Source of the DNA: Vallitalea longa
GTDB lineage: Bacteria; Bacillota; Clostridia; Lachnospirales; Vallitaleaceae
Length of the DNA: 64,000 nucleotides
Reading direction: 5' to 3'
Assembly (NCBI RefSeq): GCF_027923465.1
Contig: NZ_BRLB01000004.1
Coordinates: 186,001-250,000, forward strand
Shown here piece after piece: positions 27,445 through 36,788 of the stretch (positions within the stretch are counted from its first letter, which is position 1; each line of letters begins with the position of its first letter). The translations under genes were made by a program, and so were the position numbers. The notes under the pieces were generated by a model, which saw only the letters and a list, made by a program, of their open reading frames with translations, was not told the origin of the DNA and did not search any database.

Positions 27445-29874
27445 ATGAAAACAACTACTAAAATTTCAATTAGCAATTTAAAATATAATAGAACAAGAAG
27501 TATATTGATATCAATAGCCATAGTACTTTCAAGTTGTCTACTTATGGTCTTAGGAACAACTACTTATGGATTGATTAAATATAACAAAGCTAATGTATAT
27601 AGTAATTATGGTGACTATCAAGGTACATATGCAAGAGTGGATAAAGATGCACTTGAGAAAATGAAACACCATGCTGAATTTATCGATTTGGGTATAAATG
27701 AGAACGTAGCAACAATAGAAGCTGATGGATTAAAAGGTAATCTCACATATATGGATCAGGCTGCATGTGACATGATAAATATAGATCTAACAGAAGGAAA
27801 TCTTCCAAAAGAGGAAAATGAAATAGTTGGTCAAAAAGAGTTTTTTGAGGATATTAATGGTAATAATTCTATTGGTGATACAGTTACTATCCCATATAGA
27901 ATCAAAGGTGAAGGAAAAATAATAGAGAAGGATTTTATAATCAGTGGAATACTTCCTTCCAATCCAACAGATAATTATAATAAAAATTATCAAGCTTTAG
28001 TTTCAAGGGGTTTCTATGATTACTCCATCAATGATGAAGACAAATCCTGTAATGTGTTATTCAATGTACTCAATGAGGAAAAATTGAATCGTGAAAAAAT
28101 GGAAACCAAGATTAAAGATCTTGCAGAATCTTTAGGTATCGCTAAAAATGATGTTATAATCAATACACCAAATCTAATGTGGACCACCAATCCTAATACA
28201 GATATAATAATAATAAGTGTACTGATTGGTGCTTTGATTGTTCTATTTAGTGCATTGGTAATATATAATATCTTTTATGTAGGAATCATCAATAAAGTAC
28301 AGGAATATGGTAAAATAAGGGCTATAGGAACTACTAGAAAGCAATTGAAGAAAATCATTCGTCATGAAGGTACTTTTCTAGGATTGGTGAGCATACCTAT
28401 AGGAATCATTCTTGGTTATATCATATCCAATATCATGTTTGAAAAACTGATCTATGAATTAACTCAACAGGCATTAATGTCTGAAATGCAAATTATATCT
28501 TTATTTAGTATACCAATAGTGTTATTGGTCATAGCAGTATCATGTTTAACAATACGTATTTCTCTAAGGAAACCTATGAAGATAGCATCTAATGTGTCAC
28601 CAGTTGAAGCTATGAAATATCATAATATGAGCACTGAAAATATGAAAAGAAAAGGTTATAATTCAGTTAATCTATTTAGGCTAACAACTTCGGATTTGAC
28701 CAGAAACAAGAAAAGAACCATAACCACTATATTAACTATGGGACTTAGCTGTATACTCTTTGTAGTAGTCGCCAATCTCGCAAGTAGTATGAATCCAGAA
28801 TATGATGCGAGACGTCAGATGGAAAAGGGAGATTTCCGTTTGGAATTAGATTGTCGCATCAACGATTCGACTTACCCTGAAAACAATCTAAATCATGTAC
28901 AACAGCAGAAACTAATGGGAGAAGATGTAATTAATGAAATTAAGGATATAGATGGGGTAACTAAAGTTGAGACAAGAGGAAAAGTATATGCAAGTGCTAT
29001 GTTTGACAATTTCTCAGATGAAGAAAAAAAGATGAGTATTGGGGTATTTTCAAGGGAAGATTATGAAGCTATAAGTGAAAAATGCATGAGAGGTAATGTA
29101 GATTATGATAGAGCTGTAGATGAGAACGGTATTATATATACTAGTGATTATTTCTTTGACTACTATGGTTTTAACATCGGAGATAAATTGACTTTCCAAT
29201 TATATGATGGAGATAGAGTAGTTGAATTTGATGCTGTTCTACAGGCATCTGCTAGAACCCATGGTTCAAGATTCATTATGACCGAAGATACTTTCAAGAA
29301 ATTAGGTTTCGAAGAAGATATTACCTCTGATATATTCGTATACTGTAAAAAAGATAAATTGAGTTTGGCAGGTAATATTTTGAATAATATAGGTTCAAGA
29401 AATAAATATTATGATATGAATGCATATACAGATATACTGAAACAGTCAAAGTTTAGCATTAATACTTTAATATATCCTTTATACGGTCTGCTTACAGTAT
29501 TAGGAATAATCGGTTTCATGAATATGGCTAATACATTGATTACAAGTATTGTAACCAGAAAAAGAGAATTCGGTATATTACAAGCTATAGGACTTACCAA
29601 CAAACAGTTGGGTAGAATGCTGCAGGCAGAGGGACTAGTATTTACAATAGGAACATTGTTAATCTCTCTAACTATAGGTAATCTGTGTGGTCATCAATTA
29701 GTTTTAGCTGCTAGAGAAGAAGGTGTTATCGGAGTTTCAGCATATCATTTCCCATTGACTCAAGTTATAATAATGACAGTGGTATTAGTTGTTATGCAAA
29801 CAGTCCTATCACTATACATGAGCAAATATATTCAAAAAGATGCTTTAATTGATAGAATAAGATATAATAATTAA
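27445..29874 (+). CDS. FtsX/MacB-type ABC transporter permease
   Basis: An 809-residue permease with two FtsX modules. TM1 is at about residues 16-38 and is followed by an external domain. Three helices follow at about 250-380, ending in a family-like RISLRKPMKIASNVSPVEAMKY... segment. A second unit then follows, with a TM at about 424-446, an external domain of 215 residues and three final helices (from about 675). This 4+4 helix plan is the MacB-like duplicated FtsX form rather than the 10-helix BceB. ATPase and permease genes are contiguous (0 bases apart). The likely role is mechanotransmission-type export of an antibiotic or peptide; the substrate is unknown. Confidence 0.92.
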   Translation: MKTTTKISISNLKYNRTRSILISIAIVLSSCLLMVLGTTTYGLIKYNKANVYSNYGDYQGTYARVDKDALEKMKHHAEFIDLGINENVATIEADGLKGNLTYMDQAACDMINIDLTEGNLPKEENEIVGQKEFFEDINGNNSIGDTVTIPYRIKGEGKIIEKDFIISGILPSNPTDNYNKNYQALVSRGFYDYSINDEDKSCNVLFNVLNEEKLNREKMETKIKDLAESLGIAKNDVIINTPNLMWTTNPNTDIIIISVLIGALIVLFSALVIYNIFYVGIINKVQEYGKIRAIGTTRKQLKKIIRHEGTFLGLVSIPIGIILGYIISNIMFEKLIYELTQQALMSEMQIISLFSIPIVLLVIAVSCLTIRISLRKPMKIASNVSPVEAMKYHNMSTENMKRKGYNSVNLFRLTTSDLTRNKKRTITTILTMGLSCILFVVVANLASSMNPEYDARRQMEKGDFRLELDCRINDSTYPENNLNHVQQQKLMGEDVINEIKDIDGVTKVETRGKVYASAMFDNFSDEEKKMSIGVFSREDYEAISEKCMRGNVDYDRAVDENGIIYTSDYFFDYYGFNIGDKLTFQLYDGDRVVEFDAVLQASARTHGSRFIMTEDTFKKLGFEEDITSDIFVYCKKDKLSLAGNILNNIGSRNKYYDMNAYTDILKQSKFSINTLIYPLYGLLTVLGIIGFMNMANTLITSIVTRKREFGILQAIGLTNKQLGRMLQAEGLVFTIGTLLISLTIGNLCGHQLVLAAREEGVIGVSAYHFPLTQVIIMTVVLVVMQTVLSLYMSKYIQKDALIDRIRYNN

Positions 29875-29963
29875 AAAAGTATTTATTATAATTAATGAAC
29901 AAATTATGCATAGCTTAAAATCTATTCAATAGAAGTTTTGTAATAAATATATTTGAATATTAG

Positions 29964-29997
29964 AAATTCAATCTGGTATAAGCTAGATTGAATTTTT
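29964..29997 (+). terminator. Rho-independent terminator after the ABC exporter operon
   Basis: The arms AAATTCAATCT and AGATTGAATTT form a perfect 11-bp stem with a 10-base loop, followed by five T. Confidence 0.9.
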
Positions 29998-30116
29998 GTA
30001 TGTAACAATACTTTTACAAAATAAAAAACTGTTATACTTACAAATAAAAACTATAAAGATTGTTGCGCATATGTAGAATTATGTAATAATATACAGGTTC
30101 TTGCGATGATAAAACA

Positions 30117-30146
30117 TTGAGGCTAAATTAATATAAATGTTATAAT
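30117..30146 (+). promoter_or_regulatory. Predicted promoter of the secreted protein at 30179
   Basis: TTGAGG (30117-30122) and TATAAT (30141-30146) are 18 bases apart, and the start codon follows 33 bases later. Confidence 0.55.
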
Positions 30147-30178
30147 AGAAATAGTAAAATTTTGAAGGAGTAATAATT

Positions 30179-30775
30179 ATGAAAAAAACAGTAAAAAGAT
30201 TGATGGTATTTTTTATTATGACTATTATATTAACTACAAATATTTTTGCTGATATTAGTATCAATAATAAAACAGAAGAAATGTATTTGCAAGAAGAAAA
30301 AAGTTTACAAAGTTATAAACAAATACAAGAAATAATTAATTATAATATAGAATTAGCGGAGTATTATGGTGGAGCATATATTGATGATGAAGGTTATCTA
30401 AATATTAATATTAAAAATCATGATAATAAATTTAATATTGAAGATACAGGATTAAAAATGATACAAGATAGTAATGAAGCTATTAAATATCATTATGTTA
30501 AAAAGACTAAAAAAGAATTAAAAGAAGCAGTTAATAAGTTGAATAATAGGATGAAAGAATTAGCGATAAGTCAAATAGAATTAAGCGAAAAAAATAATAA
30601 GGTATACATATATATGAATAATATAGAAGATATGGAAAGGAAGGAACAAATAATGAAACTTGTTGATTCGGAGGCTATTGAATTCAAACAAACAAATAAG
30701 CAATTAGAAATAAAAGTTGGAGAATTTGCTTATGGTTCATATTTAGATAATTTAAATATAAAATTTTTACTATAA
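30179..30775 (+). CDS. Secreted protein resembling a protease pro-segment, no catalytic domain
   Basis: A 198-residue exported protein with a signal peptide at residues 1-24 (ending NIFA). The following helical region includes YYGGAYIDDEGYLNINI, a motif layout I associate with the pro-segment of S1-family (alpha-lytic-protease-like) peptidases. The protein ends at residue 198 with no His-Asp-Ser catalytic domain, so it could be a pro-domain-only paralogue, a remnant, or an inhibitor. The assignment is by motif memory only and is weak; otherwise it is a hypothetical secreted protein. It has its own promoter and a hairpin after the stop. Confidence 0.55.
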   Translation: MKKTVKRLMVFFIMTIILTTNIFADISINNKTEEMYLQEEKSLQSYKQIQEIINYNIELAEYYGGAYIDDEGYLNINIKNHDNKFNIEDTGLKMIQDSNEAIKYHYVKKTKKELKEAVNKLNNRMKELAISQIELSEKNNKVYIYMNNIEDMERKEQIMKLVDSEAIEFKQTNKQLEIKVGEFAYGSYLDNLNIKFLL

Positions 30776-30788
30776 CGTTATATCTTAT

Positions 30789-30830
30789 ATGAAGCGAAAG
30801 CTGTCAACATATATGACAACTTCGCTTCAT
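30789..30830. terminator. Hairpin after the secreted protein gene (possible terminator)
   Basis: The arms ATGAAGCGAA and TTCGCTTCAT are perfect, with an inner GTCA/TGAC pair. No clear T-run follows on either strand, so termination efficiency is uncertain. Confidence 0.5.
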
Positions 30831-30996
30831 ACTACTTTTGAATTAATTTGTATTAGTTATAGAAACACAATACATATAGTATTTAAGTTGTGAAAAAGTA
30901 GCATTAAAAATATAAAAATAAAGAATTTAAATATTAAAAATTATTGATGATAAATTAAAAAGTTTGATTATAATGGTAAATTAGTGGAAATTGAGG

Positions 30997-31353
30997 TTAA
31001 GCCATATCTTCAACTTCATTATCATCAGTAAGCATAACGACCTTGGGAGTATAGTTCTTAGCTTCATCTCTTGTCATCAATGCATATGCAATTATTATGA
31101 TTACATCGCCAGGTTGTGCAAGTCTGGCTGCGGCACCGTTAAGGCATATTGTACCACTATTTTTTTCGCCTTTTATGACATATGTTTCTAGTCTGGCTCC
31201 ATTGTTGTTGTTAACAATCTGTACCTTTTGCCCTGGTAATATATCCGCAAGTTCCATTAAGTGTTCATCTATTGTAATGCTGCCTTTATAATTAAGGTTG
31301 GCATCCGTTACTACAGCCCTATGCAGTTTGCCTGTCATCATTTCAATTAACAT
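30997..31353 (-). CDS. panD: Aspartate 1-decarboxylase proenzyme
   Basis: A 118-residue protein that makes beta-alanine from aspartate for pantothenate synthesis. The self-cleavage site that generates the pyruvoyl group is G24-S25 (NYKGSITID). [20 protein letters not shown] is the conserved core. It is last in the minus-strand operon panG-like/panB/panC/panD and starts one base after the panC stop, so it is translationally coupled. Length matches the family. Confidence 0.97.
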   Translation of the reverse strand: MLIEMMTGKLHRAVVTDANLNYKGSITIDEHLMELADILPGQKVQIVNNNNGARLETYVIKGEKNSGTICLNGAAARLAQPGDVIIIIAYALMTRDEAKNYTPKVVMLTDDNEVEDMA

Positions 31354-31354
31354 A

Positions 31355-32203
31355 TCACATTACCTCCATTCTTAGGTTGTCAATAAGTCTCGTATTTCCT
31401 ATCTTAACAGCAAGAGCAATTAGGATATTACCCTTAATGAGATTAATATCTTCAAGAGTATCTTCACTGACAATGCTTATATAATCTATATTGGTAGAAG
31501 GCTTTTCCCCAATCATCTCTTTTATTATGTTTTTGATAACTGATGATGAGCGTTCTCCATTCTCAATATATGATTTTGATTTTTGTAATGATTGATACAA
31601 AATAGGTGCTTGCTTACGTTCATCATTGTTAAGATAAGCATTACGGGAACTTAAAGCCAAACCGTCTTTCTCTCTAACGATGGGACAGGTAATTATATCT
31701 ACAGGCATATTAAGATCTTTCACCATTTTCTTGATTACAAGTGCTTGTTGCGCATCCTTTTGTCCGAAATAAGCACGGTGAGGTTGAACGATATTAAATA
31801 ATTTGGTTACGATGGTTGTCACACCACGAAAATGTGTTGGTCTAGATTGACCGCAAAGGTTATCTGTAAGTTTATCAACAGTTACGTAGGTAAGATGATT
31901 ATTGCTGTACATTATTGTATTATCAGGAATGAAAACAATATCTGCACCAGCTTTTTGAGCCAGTTTCTTATCATTTTCTATATTGCTTGGGTATTTACCA
32001 TAATCCTCGTTAGGACCAAATTGGGTAGGATTAACATATATACTCAACACTGTTATATCATTTTCTTGAACTGATTTGTCTATAAGTGATATATGACCCT
32101 TGTGTAGATATCCCATAGTTGGGACTAGACCTATACTTTTGTTTTCTTGACGAAAAGCAGCAAGGTATTCACGTAAATCTACAATGCTATTGAAAACTCT
32201 CAT
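31355..32203 (-). CDS. panC: Pantothenate synthetase
   Basis: A 282-residue ATP-dependent ligase that joins pantoate and beta-alanine. It shows the nucleotidyl-transferase HIGH-like motif in [15 protein letters not shown], the pantoate-binding [16 protein letters not shown], the substrate loop [13 protein letters not shown] and the KMSKS-like region [16 protein letters not shown]. It overlaps panB by 4 bases (ATGA), indicating translational coupling. Complete and of normal length. Confidence 0.97.
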   Translation of the reverse strand: MRVFNSIVDLREYLAAFRQENKSIGLVPTMGYLHKGHISLIDKSVQENDITVLSIYVNPTQFGPNEDYGKYPSNIENDKKLAQKAGADIVFIPDNTIMYSNNHLTYVTVDKLTDNLCGQSRPTHFRGVTTIVTKLFNIVQPHRAYFGQKDAQQALVIKKMVKDLNMPVDIITCPIVREKDGLALSSRNAYLNNDERKQAPILYQSLQKSKSYIENGERSSSVIKNIIKEMIGEKPSTNIDYISIVSEDTLEDINLIKGNILIALAVKIGNTRLIDNLRMEVM

Positions 32204-33045
32204 AATTTATCCCCTCCGTAAATTGAATCAATTACATCTTGTTTCAGATGAAATACATGTTCTGTACTTGGAAAATTCTTGTGCTTCACATCTTGTATAT
32301 AATCAAGAGCAGCTTGCATGATTTCTCCATGAACATCTGTATATTTCTTAGCGAATTTCGGTGTTTTATTGGAATAGAGGTTCAATATATCATGGGTCAC
32401 TAATACTTGACCGTTGCAATGTGGTCCAGCTCCAATACCTATAGTGGGTATTTCTATATTTTCTGTAATCAGTTTTGATAGTTCTGTAGGAATACATTCA
32501 AGTACTATTGCGAATGCTCCCGCTTCTTCTAGAGCTTTTGCATCTGCCAGTAGTTTTTTTGCTTGTTCATCGGTTTTACCTTGTATATAATAGCCTCCTA
32601 ATTGATTAATGGATTGAGGGGTTAGTCCGATGTGTCCCATTACAGGTATTCCTGCATTGATGATAGCTTGTATTTGCTCTGTTACTTCTTTTCCGCCTTC
32701 CAATTTAACTGCATTCGCTTTTCCTTCTTGTATAAGACGACCAGCATTTTTTACAGTTTTATAGATTCCAGTGTGATAACTTAGAAATGGTAGGTCAGCT
32801 ACAACCAATGGGTGTTTGCTGCCTCTTGTAACTGCTTTTACATGGTGAAGCATATCTTCCATAGTTACTTGGGTGGTATTTTCATATCCAAGGACCACCA
32901 TACCTAGTGAATCTCCCACTAAGGTTATGTCTATTCCAGCTTCATCTAGGATTAGAGCAGTAGGGTAATCATATGCTGTCAACATTGTAATTATTTCATT
33001 TTTTAACTTCTTTTTCCTTATTGTTTGGGTTGTTATTGATTTCAT
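32200..33045 (-). CDS. panB: Ketopantoate hydroxymethyltransferase
   Basis: A 281-residue TIM-barrel enzyme that adds a hydroxymethyl group from methylene-tetrahydrofolate to ketoisovalerate. Motifs are ITMLTAYDYPTALILDEAG, VGDSLGMVVLGYENTTQVTM, AVKLEGG, GHIGLTPQS and TIGIGAGPHCNGQVLV. The frame is open further upstream, but the ATG at 33045 has a perfect AGGAGG nine bases before it and gives the usual N-terminus MKSITTQTIRKKK. This start overlaps the upstream DUF2520 gene by 50 bases. Confidence 0.96.
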   Translation of the reverse strand: MKSITTQTIRKKKLKNEIITMLTAYDYPTALILDEAGIDITLVGDSLGMVVLGYENTTQVTMEDMLHHVKAVTRGSKHPLVVADLPFLSYHTGIYKTVKNAGRLIQEGKANAVKLEGGKEVTEQIQAIINAGIPVMGHIGLTPQSINQLGGYYIQGKTDEQAKKLLADAKALEEAGAFAIVLECIPTELSKLITENIEIPTIGIGAGPHCNGQVLVTHDILNLYSNKTPKFAKKYTDVHGEIMQAALDYIQDVKHKNFPSTEHVFHLKQDVIDSIYGGDKL

Positions 33046-33901
33046 AGTGTAATACCTCCTTGATATTGTTGAGAGTGTATTCATTCAATTTTTTTTGTTT
33101 CTTAGCTAGATCAACAGTTTCATTGCCTAACAGGCAATAGAATTCTTTCAATCTATTATCTTGATTGGTCAGGGCTCGTAGATGTGTTTTAATGGTATTA
33201 ACATCACCTCGAGCTATTGGTCCTGTCAAAGCTTCTGTAGGTCCTTTCGTAAAAATATTGTCTACTGTTCCTTTTACTAAGGGGTGTATAAGTTCCAGTG
33301 CAGTTTCTTGTTCAAATCCGATTGTCTTAAGTAGTTCTATACCTGTGTTTATTAGAGTAACTAAATAGTTTGATACTGTGCATGCTGCTGTGTGGTACAA
33401 AGTTTTTTGTTCTGGTTTTATTGTAGTGATGTTTAGATTGCTTAACTTAAGAGTATCAATAAAATCCTGTAAGTGAATTCCTTGACCTTCTAATGTAAGT
33501 GGGGTATGTGGTAGCATTTTCACGGCATTATCAATATCAGCAAATGATAACATTGGATGAAGAGAAACTGTAGTCGAACCTAATTTGTGCAATGGTTCAA
33601 GTATCGTTGAAGCATAAGTACCACTGGTATGGCATATTGTTTTATCATTCCAGTTGGTATCAATCAACAATAACTTACTGACAATGTCTTTTATATTATC
33701 ATCAGGAGTAGTTATCATGATATACTTTGACGAATCTACTAGAGTTTCTATAACTTCATAAGCTGTGCTGTCAGTTAATTCAGCACTTTTTTTAGCTGAT
33801 GAATATGATTTACTTGTATAACCTGTAATAGGTAAATTACAATTATTAAGATATATACCTAATGTGGTTCCGACTTTTCCAGCACCAATGAATCCGAACA
33901 T
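32996..33901 (-). CDS. panG: Rossmann-fold DUF2520 protein, probable ketopantoate reductase (PanG-like)
   Basis: A 301-residue protein with an N-terminal NAD(P)-binding motif (MFGFIGAGKVGTTLGIYL) and a C-terminal DUF2520 domain (TLYHTAACTVSNYLVTLI and GPIARGDVNTIKTHL). PanG, a ketopantoate reductase first described in Francisella, has this architecture. Here it heads panB-panC-panD with no panE in the window, so it most likely supplies the missing NADPH-dependent reduction of ketopantoate to pantoate. The ATG at 33901 is chosen because GGAGG lies 5 bases before it; the TTG at 33913 overlaps that site. The function is inferred from domain and context. Confidence 0.8.
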   Translation of the reverse strand: MFGFIGAGKVGTTLGIYLNNCNLPITGYTSKSYSSAKKSAELTDSTAYEVIETLVDSSKYIMITTPDDNIKDIVSKLLLIDTNWNDKTICHTSGTYASTILEPLHKLGSTTVSLHPMLSFADIDNAVKMLPHTPLTLEGQGIHLQDFIDTLKLSNLNITTIKPEQKTLYHTAACTVSNYLVTLINTGIELLKTIGFEQETALELIHPLVKGTVDNIFTKGPTEALTGPIARGDVNTIKTHLRALTNQDNRLKEFYCLLGNETVDLAKKQKKLNEYTLNNIKEVLHYEINNNPNNKEKEVKK

Positions 33902-34252
33902 GATAACCTCCAATAAATGAATTATTTTAAACTAATAATCTAACAGTTGAAGATAAATATATTAAAAGTGTAATTTCATATATCAGAACAAAGATATATC
34001 CCATAAGAGATTATATAGATAAGAAAATGAAAGTATAAATTTGCATTATACCAAAAAACCTCCTTAGACAGTGTCCAAGAAGGTAGAGTTTTTTCTTCTT
34101 ATGCTGTCTTTGTTCTAATGAATCAAAGCAGATATATAATTGAATTTTTTTGTAGAACATATTATCTATGTTTACCGATAGATATTAAAATAAAGTATAA
34201 AATACGATTCCCTATTATATTTGAGTTATAAGAACTTGTAATGATCTATGAA
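33902..34252. other. Intergenic stretch between coaBC and the pan operon
   Basis: About 350 AT-rich bases. They hold a hairpin (34053-34095) suited to ending coaBC transcription and, closer to the pan genes, only weak candidate promoter boxes on the minus strand (a TATAAT-like box without a good -35). No reading frame or RNA gene was seen. Confidence 0.5.
34053..34095 (-). terminator. Terminator-like hairpin between coaBC and the pan operon
   Basis: An imperfect stem between AAAAAACCTCCTT and AAGGTAGAGTTTTTT, with T-runs on both strands, so it could act bidirectionally. It lies 158 bases after the coaBC stop. Confidence 0.5.
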
Positions 34253-35476
34253 TCAGTCATTATCTCTTGTAATGCTATCACTATAATCGTGAGTAATATA
34301 GTCAAATATTACATGAGCCAATTCTTTTTTTGGCATAACAGGATAATCTTTTTTATTACCTTTTTTATCTATCAATGTTACACAATTGGTATCAGTGCCG
34401 AATCCAGCATCTGCTCTGGTAACATCATTAATGATTATTATATCCATATTTTTCTTTTTGAGTTTGTTAATACCGTTTTCCATAACATCATTGGTTTCAG
34501 CAGCAAATCCAACGATAATTTGATTATCGTTTTTATGCTTGCCGATCCATTGTAGTATGTCAGGATTTCTGGTTAGGGTGAGATTAAGGTCACCACTACC
34601 TTTTTTTATTTTTTTATCTTCATAAGTTTTGGGGCGATAGTCGGAAACTGCTGCTGATTTTATGACAATATCTTGATTGGCAAGATTGTCTTTTACAGCA
34701 CTGAACATTTCATTTGCTGTACCTACTCTAATATAGTTTTTAATATTGGCAGGTTGTTCTAAGGTAACAGGTCCGGATATCAATGTGACTTCTGCTCCTT
34801 TTTCAGCTGCGGCTTCTGCAAGTGCGTATCCCATTTTTCCTGATGAATGATTAGTCATATAACGAACAGGGTCAAGAGGTTCTCTTGTAGGACCAGCCGT
34901 TATCAATATTTTCTGTCCAGCAAGTGGTCTGTTTCCTATCATATACCTTGTAACTTCTTTGACGATAGTTTCTGGGTTTGCTAATTTACCTATTCCCAGG
35001 TCACCACATGCTAATCGTCCTGAATCCGGTTTGATAAAATTATAACCGTATGCCTTTAATTTATCAATGTTATCTTGCACTATTTTATTATTGTACATGT
35101 TGGTATTCATTGCAGGTGCAATAAGTACAGGTGCTTTGGTTGCCATTACTGTAGTTGATAACATATCATTTGCTATTCCATTAGCTATTTTTCCAATGAT
35201 ATTTGCTGTAGCAGGAGCAACTAAAAATAAGTCTGCTGCTTTTGCTAAAGCGATATGCTCAATATCCCATTTTGTCACTTTTTCAAACATATCTTCAACA
35301 ACAGGTTGTTGGCTCAATGATTGAAATGTTAAGGGTGCAACAAATTCGGTTGCTGATCTTGTCATGATGACATGTACATCAGCGTTTAATTTCTTGAGTC
35401 TGCTAACTACGTCACATACTTTGTAAACAGCTATTCCACCACTTACACCAATAACGATTGTTTTTCCTTCTAACAT
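34253..35476 (-). CDS. coaBC: Bifunctional phosphopantothenoylcysteine decarboxylase/synthase
   Basis: A 407-residue CoA biosynthesis enzyme. The CoaC flavoprotein half (about 1-180) has GVSGGIAVYKV, the active-site His in KWDIEHIALAKAADL, PAMNTNMYNN and the substrate-recognition loop SGRLACGDLGIG. The CoaB half (about 185-407) has ILITAGPTREPLDPVRYMTN, the KMGYALAEAA loop and AAVSDYRP. The frame is open upstream, but the ATG at 35476 follows an AGGAGA site and gives the standard start MLEGKTIVIGVSGG. Together with the neighbouring pan operon it makes the phosphopantetheine precursor. Confidence 0.96.
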   Translation of the reverse strand: MLEGKTIVIGVSGGIAVYKVCDVVSRLKKLNADVHVIMTRSATEFVAPLTFQSLSQQPVVEDMFEKVTKWDIEHIALAKAADLFLVAPATANIIGKIANGIANDMLSTTVMATKAPVLIAPAMNTNMYNNKIVQDNIDKLKAYGYNFIKPDSGRLACGDLGIGKLANPETIVKEVTRYMIGNRPLAGQKILITAGPTREPLDPVRYMTNHSSGKMGYALAEAAAEKGAEVTLISGPVTLEQPANIKNYIRVGTANEMFSAVKDNLANQDIVIKSAAVSDYRPKTYEDKKIKKGSGDLNLTLTRNPDILQWIGKHKNDNQIIVGFAAETNDVMENGINKLKKKNMDIIIINDVTRADAGFGTDTNCVTLIDKKGNKKDYPVMPKKELAHVIFDYITHDYSDSITRDND

Positions 35477-35507
35477 AATGGAAATCTCCTTTCGGTGTAA
35501 TAAATTC

Positions 35508-35536
35508 AATATACCACTAGAATAGTGAAAAAGCAA
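35508..35536 (-). promoter_or_regulatory. Predicted promoter of coaBC
   Basis: On the minus strand, TTGCTT (35536-35531) and TATATT (35513-35508) are 17 bases apart, ending about 32 bases before the start codon. Confidence 0.55.
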
Positions 35537-35679
35537 TAAAAAAATAATTGAAATATCGGAAAAAGATATGATTTAAATGTTATAGAAACTACACTGATTC
35601 ATATTGATTGGTTGATATTGTGTGGTAAATAATGGTAATATAAGCTATTTTTATAAGAATTTCTGCAATAGAAATTTTA

Positions 35680-35708
35680 TTGACATATAAGTAAGCACAG
35701 TTTAGAAT
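35680..35708 (+). promoter_or_regulatory. Predicted promoter of the MarR-family gene
   Basis: TTGACA (35680-35685) and TAGAAT (35703-35708) are 17 bases apart, about 37 bases before the start codon. Confidence 0.65.
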
Positions 35709-35744
35709 AAGTAATATACTACAAAATGAAATTGGGGAATGGAT

Positions 35745-36191
35745 ATGAGTATAAAAAACGAAAGATATATTGTTTATTTTATAAGTAGCACCAAGAAAAA
35801 GATGATGAAATACATAGAAAATCAAATTCAGGAAAAAGAAATTGTCGGGTTAATACCTAGTCATGGAAATATTCTAACTAATTTGTACGATATCAATAAA
35901 AAATTGACTATGAAAGAAATAGCTAAACGAATCGGAAAAGATAAATCAACAGTCACCCCTTTGGTTAATAAATTAGTCAAACTGGGTTATGTTGAAAAAG
36001 AAAAATCTATGGAAGACAAAAGAACAACATATCTGGTTTTAACAGAACAGGGAAGAGAAATAGAATCCAAATTCAGATCTATTTCCAGTGAGGTGTTGGA
36101 AACAGCCTATACTGATTTTACAGAAGAAGAAAAGGAAGTTTTCCTGAAGCTATTAAAGAAATTGAATAATAATTTTGATCCAAAAAATTAA
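35745..36191 (+). CDS. MarR-family transcriptional regulator
   Basis: A 148-residue winged-helix regulator. The helix-turn-helix is LTMKEIAKRIGKDKSTVTPLV, and the wing is EKSMEDKRTTYLVLTEQG, the classic MarR DxR motif. Dimerisation helices flank it on both sides. Two ATGs are possible (35739 and 35745). The second is 8 bases after the GGGG ribosome site and is preferred. The gene is divergent from coaBC and has its own terminator. It stands upstream of the long fermentation operon, which it could control, but its target and ligand are unknown. Confidence 0.9.
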   Translation: MSIKNERYIVYFISSTKKKMMKYIENQIQEKEIVGLIPSHGNILTNLYDINKKLTMKEIAKRIGKDKSTVTPLVNKLVKLGYVEKEKSMEDKRTTYLVLTEQGREIESKFRSISSEVLETAYTDFTEEEKEVFLKLLKKLNNNFDPKN

Positions 36192-36207
36192 ATATATACT
36201 TAGTATG

Positions 36208-36239
36208 AAAGGATAACTTAAGACAAGTTATTCTTTTTT
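36208..36239 (+). terminator. Rho-independent terminator after the MarR gene
   Basis: The arms AAAGGATAACTT and AAGTTATTCTTT form a 12-bp stem (one G-U), with a 5-base loop and a T-run. Confidence 0.88.
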
Positions 36240-36536
36240 GTTTTATAGGAGTTTTATCTTCATAGAATATTGGAGTGGGGATAATTAAATAAATATTTTT
36301 CTATTAAATTTTCTATAATATATAGTTCTATGCAATACATGAATTTATTCTTTATTACCTAAGGTCCATAAATGATACTTGTGAAAATTTGTCAATAGTA
36401 TAAAAAAACAATGGAGATATTTATTGATAATTAACAATAAAATTATAGTTTGACATAAAACTACTACATATTGTTTGTTGAAATTTGTCGTATTTTCGTC
36501 AAAAACGAGAAAGTTTGATACAAAACTAAAAAAGCG

Positions 36537-36565
36537 TTGACAATGAAAATATATTGCTGTATACT
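36537..36565 (+). promoter_or_regulatory. Strong predicted promoter of the Liv/acyl-CoA operon
   Basis: TTGACA (36537-36542) and TATACT (36560-36565) have the optimal 17-base spacing. The first gene begins about 350 bases downstream, so the transcript has a long leader. Confidence 0.7.
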
Positions 36566-36757
36566 GAAATTGTAGCAAAAGTCACAATCAAAAGTTAATA
36601 TATTAATAATAATTGTATAAATTAACCACTTGGTAAATACTGCATTAAATATATATAGGCAATAGTGCACTGACAAGCTGCTTTTTATAAGTTGGATATA
36701 TACTTGTATTATCACTTGAGATTGATGACTAAAATTATAACATAAGTTACATATTTT

Positions 36758-36788
36758 ATTGGTTTTTATTAACCAGTCTATTTTTTTT
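36758..36788 (+). terminator. Terminator-like hairpin inside the operon leader
   Basis: The arms ATTGGTT and AACCAGT (7 bp, one G-U) with a 6-base loop are followed by CTATTTTTTTT. It lies between the promoter and the first gene, where premature termination could be regulated. The stem is short, so this is tentative. Confidence 0.4.

Larger units (their letters stand above)
29875..30178 (+). other. Intergenic stretch between ABC permease and secreted protein
   Basis: The 304 bases hold the terminator of the ABC operon (29964-29997) and the promoter of the next gene (30117-30146). I see no reading frame or RNA gene in the remainder. Confidence 0.6.

Noticed and set aside
36537-36565. Extended -10 element in this and the 49404 promoter
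   Set aside because: The TG is directly adjacent to the -10 box rather than one base away, so it does not fit the TGn consensus.
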